This document shows positions 1 to 7,260 of a stretch of DNA of 9,946 nt, piece after piece; the first letter of the stretch is position 1, and the number at the start of each line of letters is the position of its first letter. The translations under genes and the position numbers were made by a program. The stretch lies in NCBI GenBank assembly GCA_016297695.1, contig JAEDGC010000054.1, positions 1-9,946 on the forward strand. The letters run 5' to 3'. The DNA comes from Bacilli bacterium. Lineage in GTDB: Bacteria; Bacillota_I; Bacilli_A; RF39; UBA660. Below the pieces are notes generated by a model. It was given only the letters and a program-made list of their open reading frames with translations, made no database searches and had not been told where the DNA came from.

Positions 1-7
1 ATAAATT

Positions 8-15
8 AGGGGGTG
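8..15 (+). promoter_or_regulatory. Ribosome binding site that decides the start of the priming transferase
   Basis: AGGGGGTG matches the AGGAGGTG consensus at 7 of 8 positions. It overlaps the upstream in-frame GTG at 15, which therefore cannot use it. The TTG at 21 sits 7 nt after the GG core and the TTG at 24 sits 10 nt after it, so 21 has the best spacing. This is an inference from spacing alone. Confidence 0.6.
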
Positions 16-20
16 TGATT

Positions 21-674
21 TTGTTGGAAAGTAAGGCAGTTTTATTAGATAAGGTTAAAGTAAACTCACGACCTATTTACCATACAGTAAAACGAGGTTT
101 TGACTTTATCGCAGCAACTTGTGGATTAATTCTATTAAGCCCGGTAATGTTATGGATTGCCTTTTTAATAAAGAAGGAAGATCATGGTCCTATATTTTAT
201 AAACAAATTCGCGTAGGAAAAAATGGAAAGAACTTTGAAATGTATAAATTTCGGTCGATGTTTGTTGATGCTGATCAAATGTTAGATAAATTGAAGGATC
301 AGAATGATGTTGAAGGTCCGATGTTTAAAATGAAAAAAGATCCGCGGATTACAAAGATTGGTCACTTCATTCGGGAACATAGCTTGGACGAGTTGCCCCA
401 ATTTATTAATGTTATTAAGGGTGACATGAGTTTAGTTGGACCACGGCCACCGCTACCATCAGAAGTTGCTGAATATAGTGATTATGATAAGCAACGGTTA
501 TATGTAATTCCCGGTTGTACGGGCTTATGGCAGGCAACAGAGCGTAATGAAGTGGGATTCAATGAGATGGTTCAATTGGACATTAATTATATAAAAAAAT
601 CCGGCTTTTTACTTGATTTATGGATTATTTGGAAAACCATTGAAATAGTGATTAAGCCAAATGGATCATATTAG
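21..674 (+). CDS. Undecaprenyl-phosphate sugar-1-phosphate transferase (priming glycosyltransferase, short PglC-type)
   Basis: This enzyme should start repeat-unit synthesis by moving a hexose-1-phosphate (galactose, glucose or an N-acetylated sugar) from UDP-sugar to undecaprenyl phosphate at the inner membrane face. Seen, numbered from the GTG at 15: VKRGFD at 25-30, then one hydrophobic segment at about 31-52 with an internal Ser-Pro, as in the re-entrant helix of monotopic priming enzymes; a KFRSM motif at 78-82; the catalytic Asp125-Glu126 pair in SLDELPQ; LVGPRPP at 140-146; and the PGCTGLWQ block at 166-173. At about 217 residues it is the minimal catalytic form and lacks the extra N-terminal membrane domain of WbaP/CpsE-type proteins. 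I prefer TTG at 21 over GTG at 15 because of the ribosome binding site; TTG at 24 is also possible. All nine Arg codons are CGN, unlike the genes behind it. The sugar cannot be read from the sequence. Confidence 0.93.
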   Translation: MLESKAVLLDKVKVNSRPIYHTVKRGFDFIAATCGLILLSPVMLWIAFLIKKEDHGPIFYKQIRVGKNGKNFEMYKFRSMFVDADQMLDKLKDQNDVEGPMFKMKKDPRITKIGHFIREHSLDELPQFINVIKGDMSLVGPRPPLPSEVAEYSDYDKQRLYVIPGCTGLWQATERNEVGFNEMVQLDINYIKKSGFLLDLWIIWKTIEIVIKPNGSY

Positions 675-679
675 AAGGA

Positions 680-719
680 TAGTTAATACCACTATTTATG
701 ATGATAGTGGTATTAACTA
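680..719 (+). terminator. Long perfect stem-loop between priming gene and cassette
   Basis: A perfect 16-bp inverted repeat (680-695 with 704-719, 8-nt loop) starts 5 nt after the priming gene's stop codon. It could terminate or attenuate transcription, or stabilise the 3' end of the upstream message. The downstream T-run is weak (ATTT only, about 12 nt later), and there is no T-run on the opposite strand either, so it is not a textbook Rho-independent terminator. I see no convincing promoter between it and the next start at 755. Confidence 0.5.
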
Positions 720-754
720 GTTATGGGTTAATTTAAAAGAAAGTAGAGAAAAAC

Positions 755-1822
755 ATGAAAAAAGTTTTAATGGTTTGTGAAGCGTTTGGTGGTGGGGTAT
801 TCACTTATGTTTCACAATTGTGTAATGATATGGCTGATAACTTTGATATTTATTTAGCATATTCTCGTCGACCACAAACGCCTAATAATTTAAATAAATA
901 TATTGATAAAAGGGTGCATCTAATAGAAGTTAAGTATTTTGGTTCTAATATAGGCAACATATGGAATGATGTCAAGGTGATTAAGGAGCTTAGGTTTATT
1001 GAGGAGAAAATAAAGCCTGATATAATTCACTTACATTCATCAGTTGCTGGTGGGATAGGTAGGATAGCATTTAGAGGGAAAAATAATACCGTACTCTATA
1101 CACCTCATGGGTATGCACATATTTTATTAGAACCTAGTAAGAAAACAAGATTGTATGCAGCAGTAGAGAAATTTCTAGGTAAAACTTCTAACGCAATAAC
1201 TCTTACCTGTTGCAAAAGTGAAGATCAGGTTGCATCTACTTTGACAAAAAGGCATTGTTATATAGAAAGTGGAATAAACTTGAAAGACTTTTCAGATTTA
1301 TTAAATAAGATTAATTTTTCAAAAAGGAATAATAAGTTTACTGTTTTTACATTGGGTAGGATAACGGGGCAAAAACAGCCTCAAATTTTTAATGAGATTG
1401 CAAAATTAGTGCCAGAAGCTAAATTTATTTGGATAGGCAGCGGAGAAGAAAAAGATTTATTGACTGCACCAAATATTGAAATTACTGGTTGGAGAGATCG
1501 TAAGGAAGCCTTATCTATAGCTAATGCAGCAGATGCCTTCATTCTATGTTCAAGAGGGGAAGCCATTGCAATGAGTCTTATAGAGAATATGTATATAAAA
1601 AAGTTAGTATTGGTCTCAAATGTTATGGGAAATAAAAGTGTTATTAAAAATGGCATAAACGGGTATATTTGTAATACGCCAGAAGAATATGCAAGTAAGA
1701 TAAGGGAATCTATGAAAAAGTTTCCAAGGGAGTTAACTGAAAATGCTTATCAAGATGTTATTAAGATTTATAACAGTGATATTATGAAAGAAAAATATAT
1801 TAAATTTTATAATGGTTTATAA
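755..1822 (+). CDS. GT4-family (GT-B fold) glycosyltransferase
   Basis: This is probably the transferase that adds an early sugar to the lipid-linked intermediate in the cytoplasm. The 355-residue length is normal for GT4. Seen: an N-terminal domain beginning MKKVLMVCEA with a glycine-rich FGGGVFTYV loop (11-19), typical of GT4 acceptor-side domains; PDIIHLHSS at 88-96 and TPHGY at 116-120; a linker near 185-195; then the donor-binding domain with FTLGRITGQKQP (198-209) and FIWIGSG (224-230). The E-x7-E motif is Glu269 to Glu277 (EAIAMSLIE), where GT4 enzymes contact the nucleotide sugar. There is no signal peptide or membrane segment. The ribosome binding site is weak (AGAG at 745-748), so translation may depend on the transcript running through from upstream. 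Donor and linkage are unknown. Arg codons are mostly AGA/AGG, marking the shift from the gene before. Confidence 0.9.
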   Translation: MKKVLMVCEAFGGGVFTYVSQLCNDMADNFDIYLAYSRRPQTPNNLNKYIDKRVHLIEVKYFGSNIGNIWNDVKVIKELRFIEEKIKPDIIHLHSSVAGGIGRIAFRGKNNTVLYTPHGYAHILLEPSKKTRLYAAVEKFLGKTSNAITLTCCKSEDQVASTLTKRHCYIESGINLKDFSDLLNKINFSKRNNKFTVFTLGRITGQKQPQIFNEIAKLVPEAKFIWIGSGEEKDLLTAPNIEITGWRDRKEALSIANAADAFILCSRGEAIAMSLIENMYIKKLVLVSNVMGNKSVIKNGINGYICNTPEEYASKIRESMKKFPRELTENAYQDVIKIYNSDIMKEKYIKFYNGL

Positions 1823-1829
1823 CATTAAA

Positions 1830-1858
1830 AGTTAATTATAAAAAAATTTTATTATAAT
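1830..1858 (+). promoter_or_regulatory. Weak candidate promoter upstream of the HAD-domain gene
   Basis: A perfect TATAAT occurs at 1853-1858, 26 nt before the ATG at 1885. The -35 position at 17-bp spacing reads AGTTAA, a poor match, and no extended -10 TG is present. In a 62-bp gap this AT-rich, a TATAAT by chance is likely, so this is a possibility only. The genes may simply be read through. Confidence 0.2.
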
Positions 1859-1884
1859 CTATAGAAGTAGAGGTAATTGAATTT

Positions 1885-3843
1885 ATGAGAAAAATTATAA
1901 AAAAAATTTTTTCTAATTTAAAATCTGTAAGAACATCCACATTAATCTCAATTATAAGGAAAAGTAATTGTCAATTAGTTTCTTTTGATATATTTGATAC
2001 TTTGATAAAAAGAAATGTGAATACATCAAGCGATGTTTATCTAATATTAGAAAATAATTACCAAAAATTTTTTAACAAAAAAACTCCTATATCAAAATTA
2101 AGGATTGATGCGGAAAAAATTGCTAATAAGTTATCAGAGCATGAAGATGTTAGTTTAGAAGATATATATAATGTGTTTCCTGAAGTAAATGAGAATGAAA
2201 AGGAGTGGTTAAAGAAAGAAGAAATAAGATTAGAAAAAATAATTTGCCAAGTAAATTATAAAATGATGAAAGTCTATCAATGGTGTAAGGAAAATAATTA
2301 TAGGATTATAATTACTTCTGACATGTATTTACCCAGAAAAGTAATTGAAGAGATCTTAACGAATGCTGGATATTCAGGTTGGCATTCACTTTATATTTCT
2401 AATGAGTATGGTGTGAGAAAGTCTTCGGGCAATTTATTTTCTGTCGTGTTGAATAAAGAAAAAATTAATCCAGAAAAAGTAATTCACATTGGTGACGCAG
2501 AAAAGGGAGATTATATCTCTGCAAAAAATAAAGGAATAAATGCAGTACTAATTAAACAAGATGAAGATAATACAGAATTTTTTAATAAAAAATATTTATT
2601 ATATGAGCGGAATAAACATAATTATGAATATAGTGTCATAAACTCATTTATAAAAAATAACATAAATATATCATATAATTATTATGAAAAAATAGGTTAT
2701 GAAATTGTTGGACCAATTCTTTATGGGTATAGTTTATGGTTAAAAGGTCGAGCAGAAAAAAGAAATATAAATAAATTGTTTTTTTTAGCAAGAGAAGGAT
2801 CTTTTTTAAGAAAAGCATTTAATATTATTGACGGAGGACATACCTATAATAGGTTGATAAGGGTTTCTAGAAAAGCAACGTCTCTTCCTTTATTATATAA
2901 AGCAAAAGACGTTAATGAATTATTAGATATAATTAATACAACAAAAGCAAACTTTACTATAAGAAAAATGCTAGTCTCAATGCATTTTCCTGAGCAAAAA
3001 ATCAAAAAAATTTTAGAAGAAAGCCATTTAGTTGGAGAAGATGAAGTTTGTGATTTAACCGGTGAACAGAAAGGAAAACTTTTCGATTTATTAAAGCCGG
3101 AAATAGATATTATTTCTAAACAACAAGAGGATTATATTAAAGGTTATTTAAGGCAATTTGACTTTTCAGATGATTTAGGTTTATGTGATGTCGGTTGGCA
3201 TGGAACAATTCAACAACATTTGCAGAGTATTTTTAAATCTAATCGTATAGAAGGCTTTTATATTGGAAAGAAGGATAAGGAAAAAGACAAAAAGGTGTTA
3301 TCAGAAGCATATTTATTTAGCAATAGTTTAAATACTGATATACAAGATGAAATTATGAGTGCACCTGATTTATTTGAGTTGTTTTTCTTGTCAACTGATG
3401 GATCTACTCTAGCTTATGATTTTGACAAAGAAAAAGGATCCTATTATTGTGTGCAAGCTGATCCAGAACAAACCCCGGAAAACGCAAAAGATATAATAAT
3501 GTTGCAAAGTGCTGCTTTAAAGTTTTTGAATGATTTTAAATTTTTAAGAGAAAAGTTAAATATTTCTCTTACTCCATATGTAAGTACTGCTGCTTATAGT
3601 TCTTTTATAAATCCGCCGTCTTTAAAAACAATAAATGCATTAAAAAATTTTTCATTTCTTAATGTAGTATCACATTCTTTAGTAGCTGAACATAACATTT
3701 TTTTCTATATGGTAAGACCTAGAATATTTATGGCTGAATTCTTAAATAGTGGTAGTAAAGCAATATTTTTAAAGAGTGTATTTAAGATCCAGCTACCATA
3801 TGTAAAATTAATAAAATTAATGAGAAAATTTGATAGGAGTTAG
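1885..3843 (+). CDS. HAD-superfamily domain protein with conserved C-terminal domain (COG5610-like), polysaccharide cluster
   Basis: Its role in the pathway is not established. The N-terminal domain (about 30-230) has a HAD layout: motif I SFDIFDTL with nucleophile Asp35 and Thr39; motif II ITSDMYL at 143-149; a basic pair Arg178-Lys179 at the motif III position; and motif IV HIGDAEKGD with Asp204 and Asp209. The residue two after Asp35 is Phe37, where HAD phosphatases usually carry a general-acid Asp, so phosphatase activity is doubtful. The second part (about 265-650) holds conserved-looking blocks FFLAREGSF (299-307), IRVSRKATS (325-333) and LCDVGWHGT (433-441). I recall these from two-domain HAD proteins of surface-polysaccharide clusters, but I know no assigned reaction. 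There is no signal peptide and no clear membrane span, so it is likely cytoplasmic. The ATG follows GAGG (1870-1873) at 11 nt. It could modify a sugar, transfer a substituent, or act as an extra transferase; all of these are inference. Confidence 0.8.
   Translation: MRKIIKKIFSNLKSVRTSTLISIIRKSNCQLVSFDIFDTLIKRNVNTSSDVYLILENNYQKFFNKKTPISKLRIDAEKIANKLSEHEDVSLEDIYNVFPEVNENEKEWLKKEEIRLEKIICQVNYKMMKVYQWCKENNYRIIITSDMYLPRKVIEEILTNAGYSGWHSLYISNEYGVRKSSGNLFSVVLNKEKINPEKVIHIGDAEKGDYISAKNKGINAVLIKQDEDNTEFFNKKYLLYERNKHNYEYSVINSFIKNNINISYNYYEKIGYEIVGPILYGYSLWLKGRAEKRNINKLFFLAREGSFLRKAFNIIDGGHTYNRLIRVSRKATSLPLLYKAKDVNELLDIINTTKANFTIRKMLVSMHFPEQKIKKILEESHLVGEDEVCDLTGEQKGKLFDLLKPEIDIISKQQEDYIKGYLRQFDFSDDLGLCDVGWHGTIQQHLQSIFKSNRIEGFYIGKKDKEKDKKVLSEAYLFSNSLNTDIQDEIMSAPDLFELFFLSTDGSTLAYDFDKEKGSYYCVQADPEQTPENAKDIIMLQSAALKFLNDFKFLREKLNISLTPYVSTAAYSSFINPPSLKTINALKNFSFLNVVSHSLVAEHNIFFYMVRPRIFMAEFLNSGSKAIFLKSVFKIQLPYVKLIKLMRKFDRS
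3835..3839 (+). promoter_or_regulatory. Ribosome binding site fixing the GT2 start at 3848
   Basis: AGGAG lies inside the last codons of the upstream gene, 8 nt before the ATG at 3848. The in-frame ATG at 3830 lies before this site and has no binding site of its own, so the six extra residues it would add are not real. Confidence 0.75.
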
Positions 3844-3847
3844 AATT

Positions 3848-4771
3848 ATGAATGTTGCAATTGTTTTAGTTACTTATAATAGATTAGAAAAATTAAAACT
3901 TGCATTAGATAAATATGAAAGCCAAACAAAATTACCTAAATATATTTTAGTAGTTAATAATGCAAGTACTGACTCTACCGCCAACTTTCTAGATAAATGG
4001 AAGAATAAGCTAGTTAATGGAGTTAATAAAATTGTTCTTACAACTCCTAAGAATTTGGGAGGATCCGGTGGATTTGCTTTTGGAATAAAAGAGGCCTGCC
4101 ATCTAGAATGTGATTTTCTCTTTTTAGCTGATGATGATGCTATGGCTGAAAAAAATATGTTAGAAGAATTAAATAAAGGGTATAGGAAATTAGTAGAAAA
4201 AAGAAAAAAAGTTGCTGCATTATGTACTTCAATTCTAAATTATAATAGTTATGAATATATGCATAGATGTATAGTAAAAAAAGGGCTGTTTGATGTAAAA
4301 TTTAAAGGGGTACCTGATGCTGAGTATGATAAAGAATATTTTAAAATTGATATATTGACTTTTGTTGGTGCATGTATAAATAAGAATGCAATTAAAAAAA
4401 TTGGAAATGTTAAACAAGAATATTTTATATATTTTGATGATTCAGAGTTTTCAATGAGATTAAATAAAGTAGGGGACATTTATTGCATACCTGCTAGTAT
4501 TATGCATCATGATGTAGGTACTAATCGTGGGGGAACTTGGAAAGATTATTATGACACTAGAAATTGGATTGATATGGTAAAAGAATATTATCCTAGGAGA
4601 ATACTATACGGCAGTGTTTTAATAATGTACCTAAAAAGATGCAGTTTGCTTGCAGTAATTATAAAAAAAAGGAATCCTATGTATAGGATAATGTGCAAGC
4701 GAGCGTTAAGGGATGGCTTACAAGGCAATCTAGGTTTGAATGAAATCTACACTCCTGGAAAGAAAATTTAG
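3848..4771 (+). CDS. GT2-family glycosyltransferase, galactofuranosyltransferase-like (GlfT2-like group)
   Basis: It probably adds one sugar to the growing lipid-linked unit in the cytoplasm. Numbered from the ATG at 3848 (307 residues): the start MNVAIVLVTYNR is the classic GT2 N-terminus; VVNNASTDST (35-44) is the nucleotide-binding loop; NLGGSGGFAFGI (69-80) is the glycine-rich block that separates the GlfT2-like and rhamnosyltransferase-like GT2 subgroup from ordinary GT2s; FLADDDAMAE (92-101) carries the metal-binding Asp95-97; YFDDSEFSMRL (195-205) is the catalytic Asp region; and HHDVGTNRGGTW (220-231) is the histidine motif. The known subgroup members transfer galactofuranose or rhamnose, so Galf is a reasonable but unproven guess. 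No UDP-galactopyranose mutase gene is in the window. The C-terminus, at about 250-290, is basic and may sit on the membrane. The stop of the upstream gene is 4 nt before the start, so translation is probably coupled. Confidence 0.9.
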   Translation: MNVAIVLVTYNRLEKLKLALDKYESQTKLPKYILVVNNASTDSTANFLDKWKNKLVNGVNKIVLTTPKNLGGSGGFAFGIKEACHLECDFLFLADDDAMAEKNMLEELNKGYRKLVEKRKKVAALCTSILNYNSYEYMHRCIVKKGLFDVKFKGVPDAEYDKEYFKIDILTFVGACINKNAIKKIGNVKQEYFIYFDDSEFSMRLNKVGDIYCIPASIMHHDVGTNRGGTWKDYYDTRNWIDMVKEYYPRRILYGSVLIMYLKRCSLLAVIIKKRNPMYRIMCKRALRDGLQGNLGLNEIYTPGKKI

Positions 4772-6131
4772 TTTAGAAAAGGAGGAGATTACTATCGAGC
4801 AACTCACTATTCTACTTATAGTAATGTTGTTATTGCTTCTTATAATTATATTATTACCGGATAAAGGGAATAGTTTAAAAATATTGTCCCCACAATTTGG
4901 ATTTGTTGCTTGTTTTATACCGGGCGTAATTTATGCTTACCAGTATATTGATAAATGGAACCTAATATTAGCTTGGCCTACTGTTTTTTTTATAATTTAT
5001 GGTTTATTAGTATTTGTACTGTTTTCATATATTACCTCGTATGTATATGATGAATTAACATTATCCAAAAATGTTTTATTCTACAATAGAATACAGTATA
5101 ATAATATCAATTATAAAATCGAAAATTGGAAAATTAAATTTTTAGTATTTTTAGAGTTATTATCATTGTTGTTAACCATAATTTTTTTAGTAAAAAATTA
5201 TGGAGCTAACTTGTCGCAAGCTATCTTTACTTATAGAAGTAGTGTTAGTAATGGATTAACAAGTGATAATACTTTACCTAGTTTTGTTAAGGTATTAAGA
5301 AGAATTGCTCTATCAAGTGGCTATATAGTTATGTATCTTTTATTAAATGGTATTGTTTACAAGATAAATAGAAATAGATTTTGGGAATATATATGTGTTA
5401 TATTGGCAATTCTCAACGGTTTTATGTTAGGGGGGCGAGGTGACGGAATACAGTTAATTATTGCTGCCTTAGTTCAGTATATAGCATTACGATATAGTTC
5501 AAAAAATTCAAAAGGTATTCCGATAAAGTCTATTTTGATAGCTACATTTGTAATTATTCTACTTTTCTGTTCTTTTATACAATTAGGAGAATTATTAGGA
5601 CGCCAAATGGATTTTTTGAATTTTAATGACTATATAGGTGTTTATATGTCTGCTGAGTTAAAAAATTTTGATATTTTTGTTAATAGTGGCCAGATCGGTC
5701 ATCCAATTTCCCAGTCATTAACTTTATATAATATAATTAATAGTCTTGGTGGAATCCTTTCAATTCCTTCGTGGATACATCCATTTGATATTCCATATAG
5801 ATATTATGGGAATTATGCTTTAGGAAATGTTGGAACAATTTTTTATCCATTTGTTTATGATGCAGGATTACTAGGGGTAATTTTGTATACAATGGTTATG
5901 GCTATATTATGCCAGGTGTTATATAAAAAATTTCTAGTATCAAATAAATTTTGTGATATTAGTATCTCATTTATCTTTTATTCGTACATGTTTTATATTA
6001 TCATTTTTTCATTCTTTTCAAATAAATTTTATGAAATGATTTTTAATACAGCTTTTCTTTGGACTTTCGTTTCTTGGATAATTGTCAAATTTTTCTTATT
6101 AAACGTAAAATATAACAATAATTTAAATTAA
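4740..6131 (+). CDS. wzy: Wzy-type oligosaccharide repeat-unit polymerase
   Basis: This integral membrane protein is expected to join lipid-linked repeat units into polymer on the outer face of the membrane. The 463 residues contain about 11-12 hydrophobic spans, including roughly 22-40, 52-68, 75-100, 133-152, 188-206, 214-231, 234-250, 263-282, 370-395, 406-425 and 432-455. A long extracytoplasmic loop (about 283-368) precedes the last spans, the usual Wzy layout. Supporting motifs are MLGGRGDGIQLI (229-240), with an Arg in the position seen in this polymerase family, and NVGTIFYPFVYDAGLLG (363-379), like the N-x-x-T-x-F-x-x-x-x-x-D-x-G signature of the TIGR04370-type family. Wzy proteins share little identity, so topology and position between transferases and flippase carry weight. 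With the ATG at 4740 it overlaps the upstream gene by 32 nt. A strong internal Shine-Dalgarno at 4779-4785 makes the true start uncertain. Confidence 0.88.
   Translation: MKSTLLERKFSLEKEEITIEQLTILLIVMLLLLLIIILLPDKGNSLKILSPQFGFVACFIPGVIYAYQYIDKWNLILAWPTVFFIIYGLLVFVLFSYITSYVYDELTLSKNVLFYNRIQYNNINYKIENWKIKFLVFLELLSLLLTIIFLVKNYGANLSQAIFTYRSSVSNGLTSDNTLPSFVKVLRRIALSSGYIVMYLLLNGIVYKINRNRFWEYICVILAILNGFMLGGRGDGIQLIIAALVQYIALRYSSKNSKGIPIKSILIATFVIILLFCSFIQLGELLGRQMDFLNFNDYIGVYMSAELKNFDIFVNSGQIGHPISQSLTLYNIINSLGGILSIPSWIHPFDIPYRYYGNYALGNVGTIFYPFVYDAGLLGVILYTMVMAILCQVLYKKFLVSNKFCDISISFIFYSYMFYIIIFSFFSNKFYEMIFNTAFLWTFVSWIIVKFFLLNVKYNNNLN
4779..4785 (+). promoter_or_regulatory. Strong Shine-Dalgarno inside the annotated wzy start region
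   Basis: AAGGAGG is a perfect match just after the upstream stop codon. No ATG, GTG or TTG in the wzy frame follows at normal distance. The in-frame codons there are ATT (4788), ACT (4791) and ATC (4794, 8-nt spacing), and the next ATG is at 4824. It may mark a rare ATC/ATT start, help the overlapping ATG at 4740 by local ribosome re-binding, or be a coincidence of the Lys-Glu-Glu codons. Confidence 0.4.
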
Positions 6132-6179
6132 AGATATATAGATACTAGAACTAACAGTACTGGAGGGACTAATATTAGC

Positions 6180-7229
6180 ATGTTAAATGATAGACCAAAA
6201 GTTTCAATTATCGTTCCTATTTATAATGCTGAAAACTATTTAGAAAAATGTGTTAAAAGTATTCTGGCTCAAAGTTATGGATATATAGAAATAATTTTGG
6301 TAAATGATGGCTCTAAAGATAGAAGCTGGGAGATTTGTAAAAAAATTCAGGCAAAGGATTGTAGAGTTAAAATTTATAATAAAGTGAATGGGGGAGTTTC
6401 TTCGGCAAGAAATTTGGGTATTAGGAATAGTACTGGGAAATGGATCATGTTTGTAGATCCAGACGATTATTTAGATCTACAAATTGTAGAAAAACTTGTA
6501 TGTAGAATAGATAAGAAATCGGACATTATTTGTACAAGTTGTGTAAGCTTTACTAATAACGATAGAAGAGTAGTCCATTTCTTTGAATGTAATCGTCAAT
6601 TTGAATCTGAAAAACAAAAGGAAAGTCTTTATATGCAATTAATGTACCCAGAATTTGGACAAAATGTAGATTTTGCAGTTACTGCGATTGGTGTGCCTTG
6701 GGGTAAACTATATAATAAAAACTTCTTAAATAGAGTTAATCTTAAATTTGATACAAGGTTAAGAAGAATGCAAGATAATATTTTTAATTTTTATGCTTTT
6801 TATTATGCTAGGAAAATATATTATTTAGATGAGCCACTATATTATTATCGGTATGAACATATGGATAATTACTTTTCTAGTTATAAAGATAATATAAGTT
6901 CTATTTTTTTACCGGTAATTCGTGAACGATATGAACAACTTAATAAACTAGAAATGTTTAATGGTGATTTAAAAAAGGCGTATATTAATCAAGCTTTAAG
7001 AATATTAACAATTATTTTTAAAAGTCAGACCTTTAATAAAAGTAATTCACAATCAATACAAAAAAAGAAAAAAGAATACTATAGAATAATAAATAACGAA
7101 TGTTTTTCTAGCATTGTTAAATTTAAAAATATTCGTTATTTAAGAAATTATAAGCAAAAAATAATTATGTATTTACTTGTTAGCAAGCAAATTTATTTAT
7201 TATCATTAATAATTAAAAATTTTTCATAA
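6180..7229 (+). CDS. GT2-family (GT-A fold) glycosyltransferase
   Basis: This should be a cytoplasmic or membrane-associated transferase adding another sugar to the repeat unit. The 349 residues begin with a typical GT2 domain: VSIIVPIYNAENYLEKCVKS (8-27); ILVNDGSKDRSW (39-50) with the UDP-binding Asp43; NGGVSSARNLGI (70-81); and FVDPDDYL (91-98), where Asp93-x-Asp95 is the metal-binding DxD. The PWGKLYNK block (173-180) and RMQDNIFNF (196-204) match the later conserved part, with Asp199 the candidate catalytic base. The C-terminal third (about 250-349) is basic and ends in hydrophobic stretches that may anchor it. The GGAGGG at 6162-6167 is 12 nt from the ATG, longer than usual; an in-frame ATT at 6174 would have 6-nt spacing, but ATG is still preferred. 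Donor sugar unknown. Confidence 0.91.
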   Translation: MLNDRPKVSIIVPIYNAENYLEKCVKSILAQSYGYIEIILVNDGSKDRSWEICKKIQAKDCRVKIYNKVNGGVSSARNLGIRNSTGKWIMFVDPDDYLDLQIVEKLVCRIDKKSDIICTSCVSFTNNDRRVVHFFECNRQFESEKQKESLYMQLMYPEFGQNVDFAVTAIGVPWGKLYNKNFLNRVNLKFDTRLRRMQDNIFNFYAFYYARKIYYLDEPLYYYRYEHMDNYFSSYKDNISSIFLPVIRERYEQLNKLEMFNGDLKKAYINQALRILTIIFKSQTFNKSNSQSIQKKKKEYYRIINNECFSSIVKFKNIRYLRNYKQKIIMYLLVSKQIYLLSLIIKNFS

Positions 7230-7231
7230 AT

Positions 7232-7260
7232 TTGCTAGAGAAAGTAGATAGTTATATAGT
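7232..7260 (+). promoter_or_regulatory. Candidate internal promoter before the distal two genes
   Basis: TTGCTA (7232-7237, 4 of 6 to TTGACA) and TATAGT (7255-7260, 5 of 6 to TATAAT) are separated by exactly 17 bp. They lie in an 81-bp gap, one of the larger gaps in the cluster, about 50 nt before the ATG at 7311. It could give the last transferase and the flippase their own transcription. AT-rich sequence produces such matches by chance, so confidence is low. Confidence 0.33.

Noticed and set aside
1381..1656. Open frame of 91 codons on the - strand
   Set aside because: It lies wholly inside the GT4 gene opposite its conserved donor-binding motifs, has no ribosome binding site and no recognisable protein features.
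3830..3847. Upstream ATG adding six residues to the GT2 transferase
   Set aside because: The AGGAG site lies after this ATG, and the GT2 family start MNVAIVLVTYNR begins at 3848.
4235..4479. Two overlapping - strand open frames of 60 and 76 codons
   Set aside because: Both are antisense to the conserved middle of the GT2 gene at 3848, are rich in Phe/Ile as expected from AT-rich shadow frames, and lack start signals.
6174..6179. ATT start for the GT2 gene at better Shine-Dalgarno spacing
   Set aside because: It would add only two residues. An ATG two codons later at a tolerable 12-nt distance is the simpler start.
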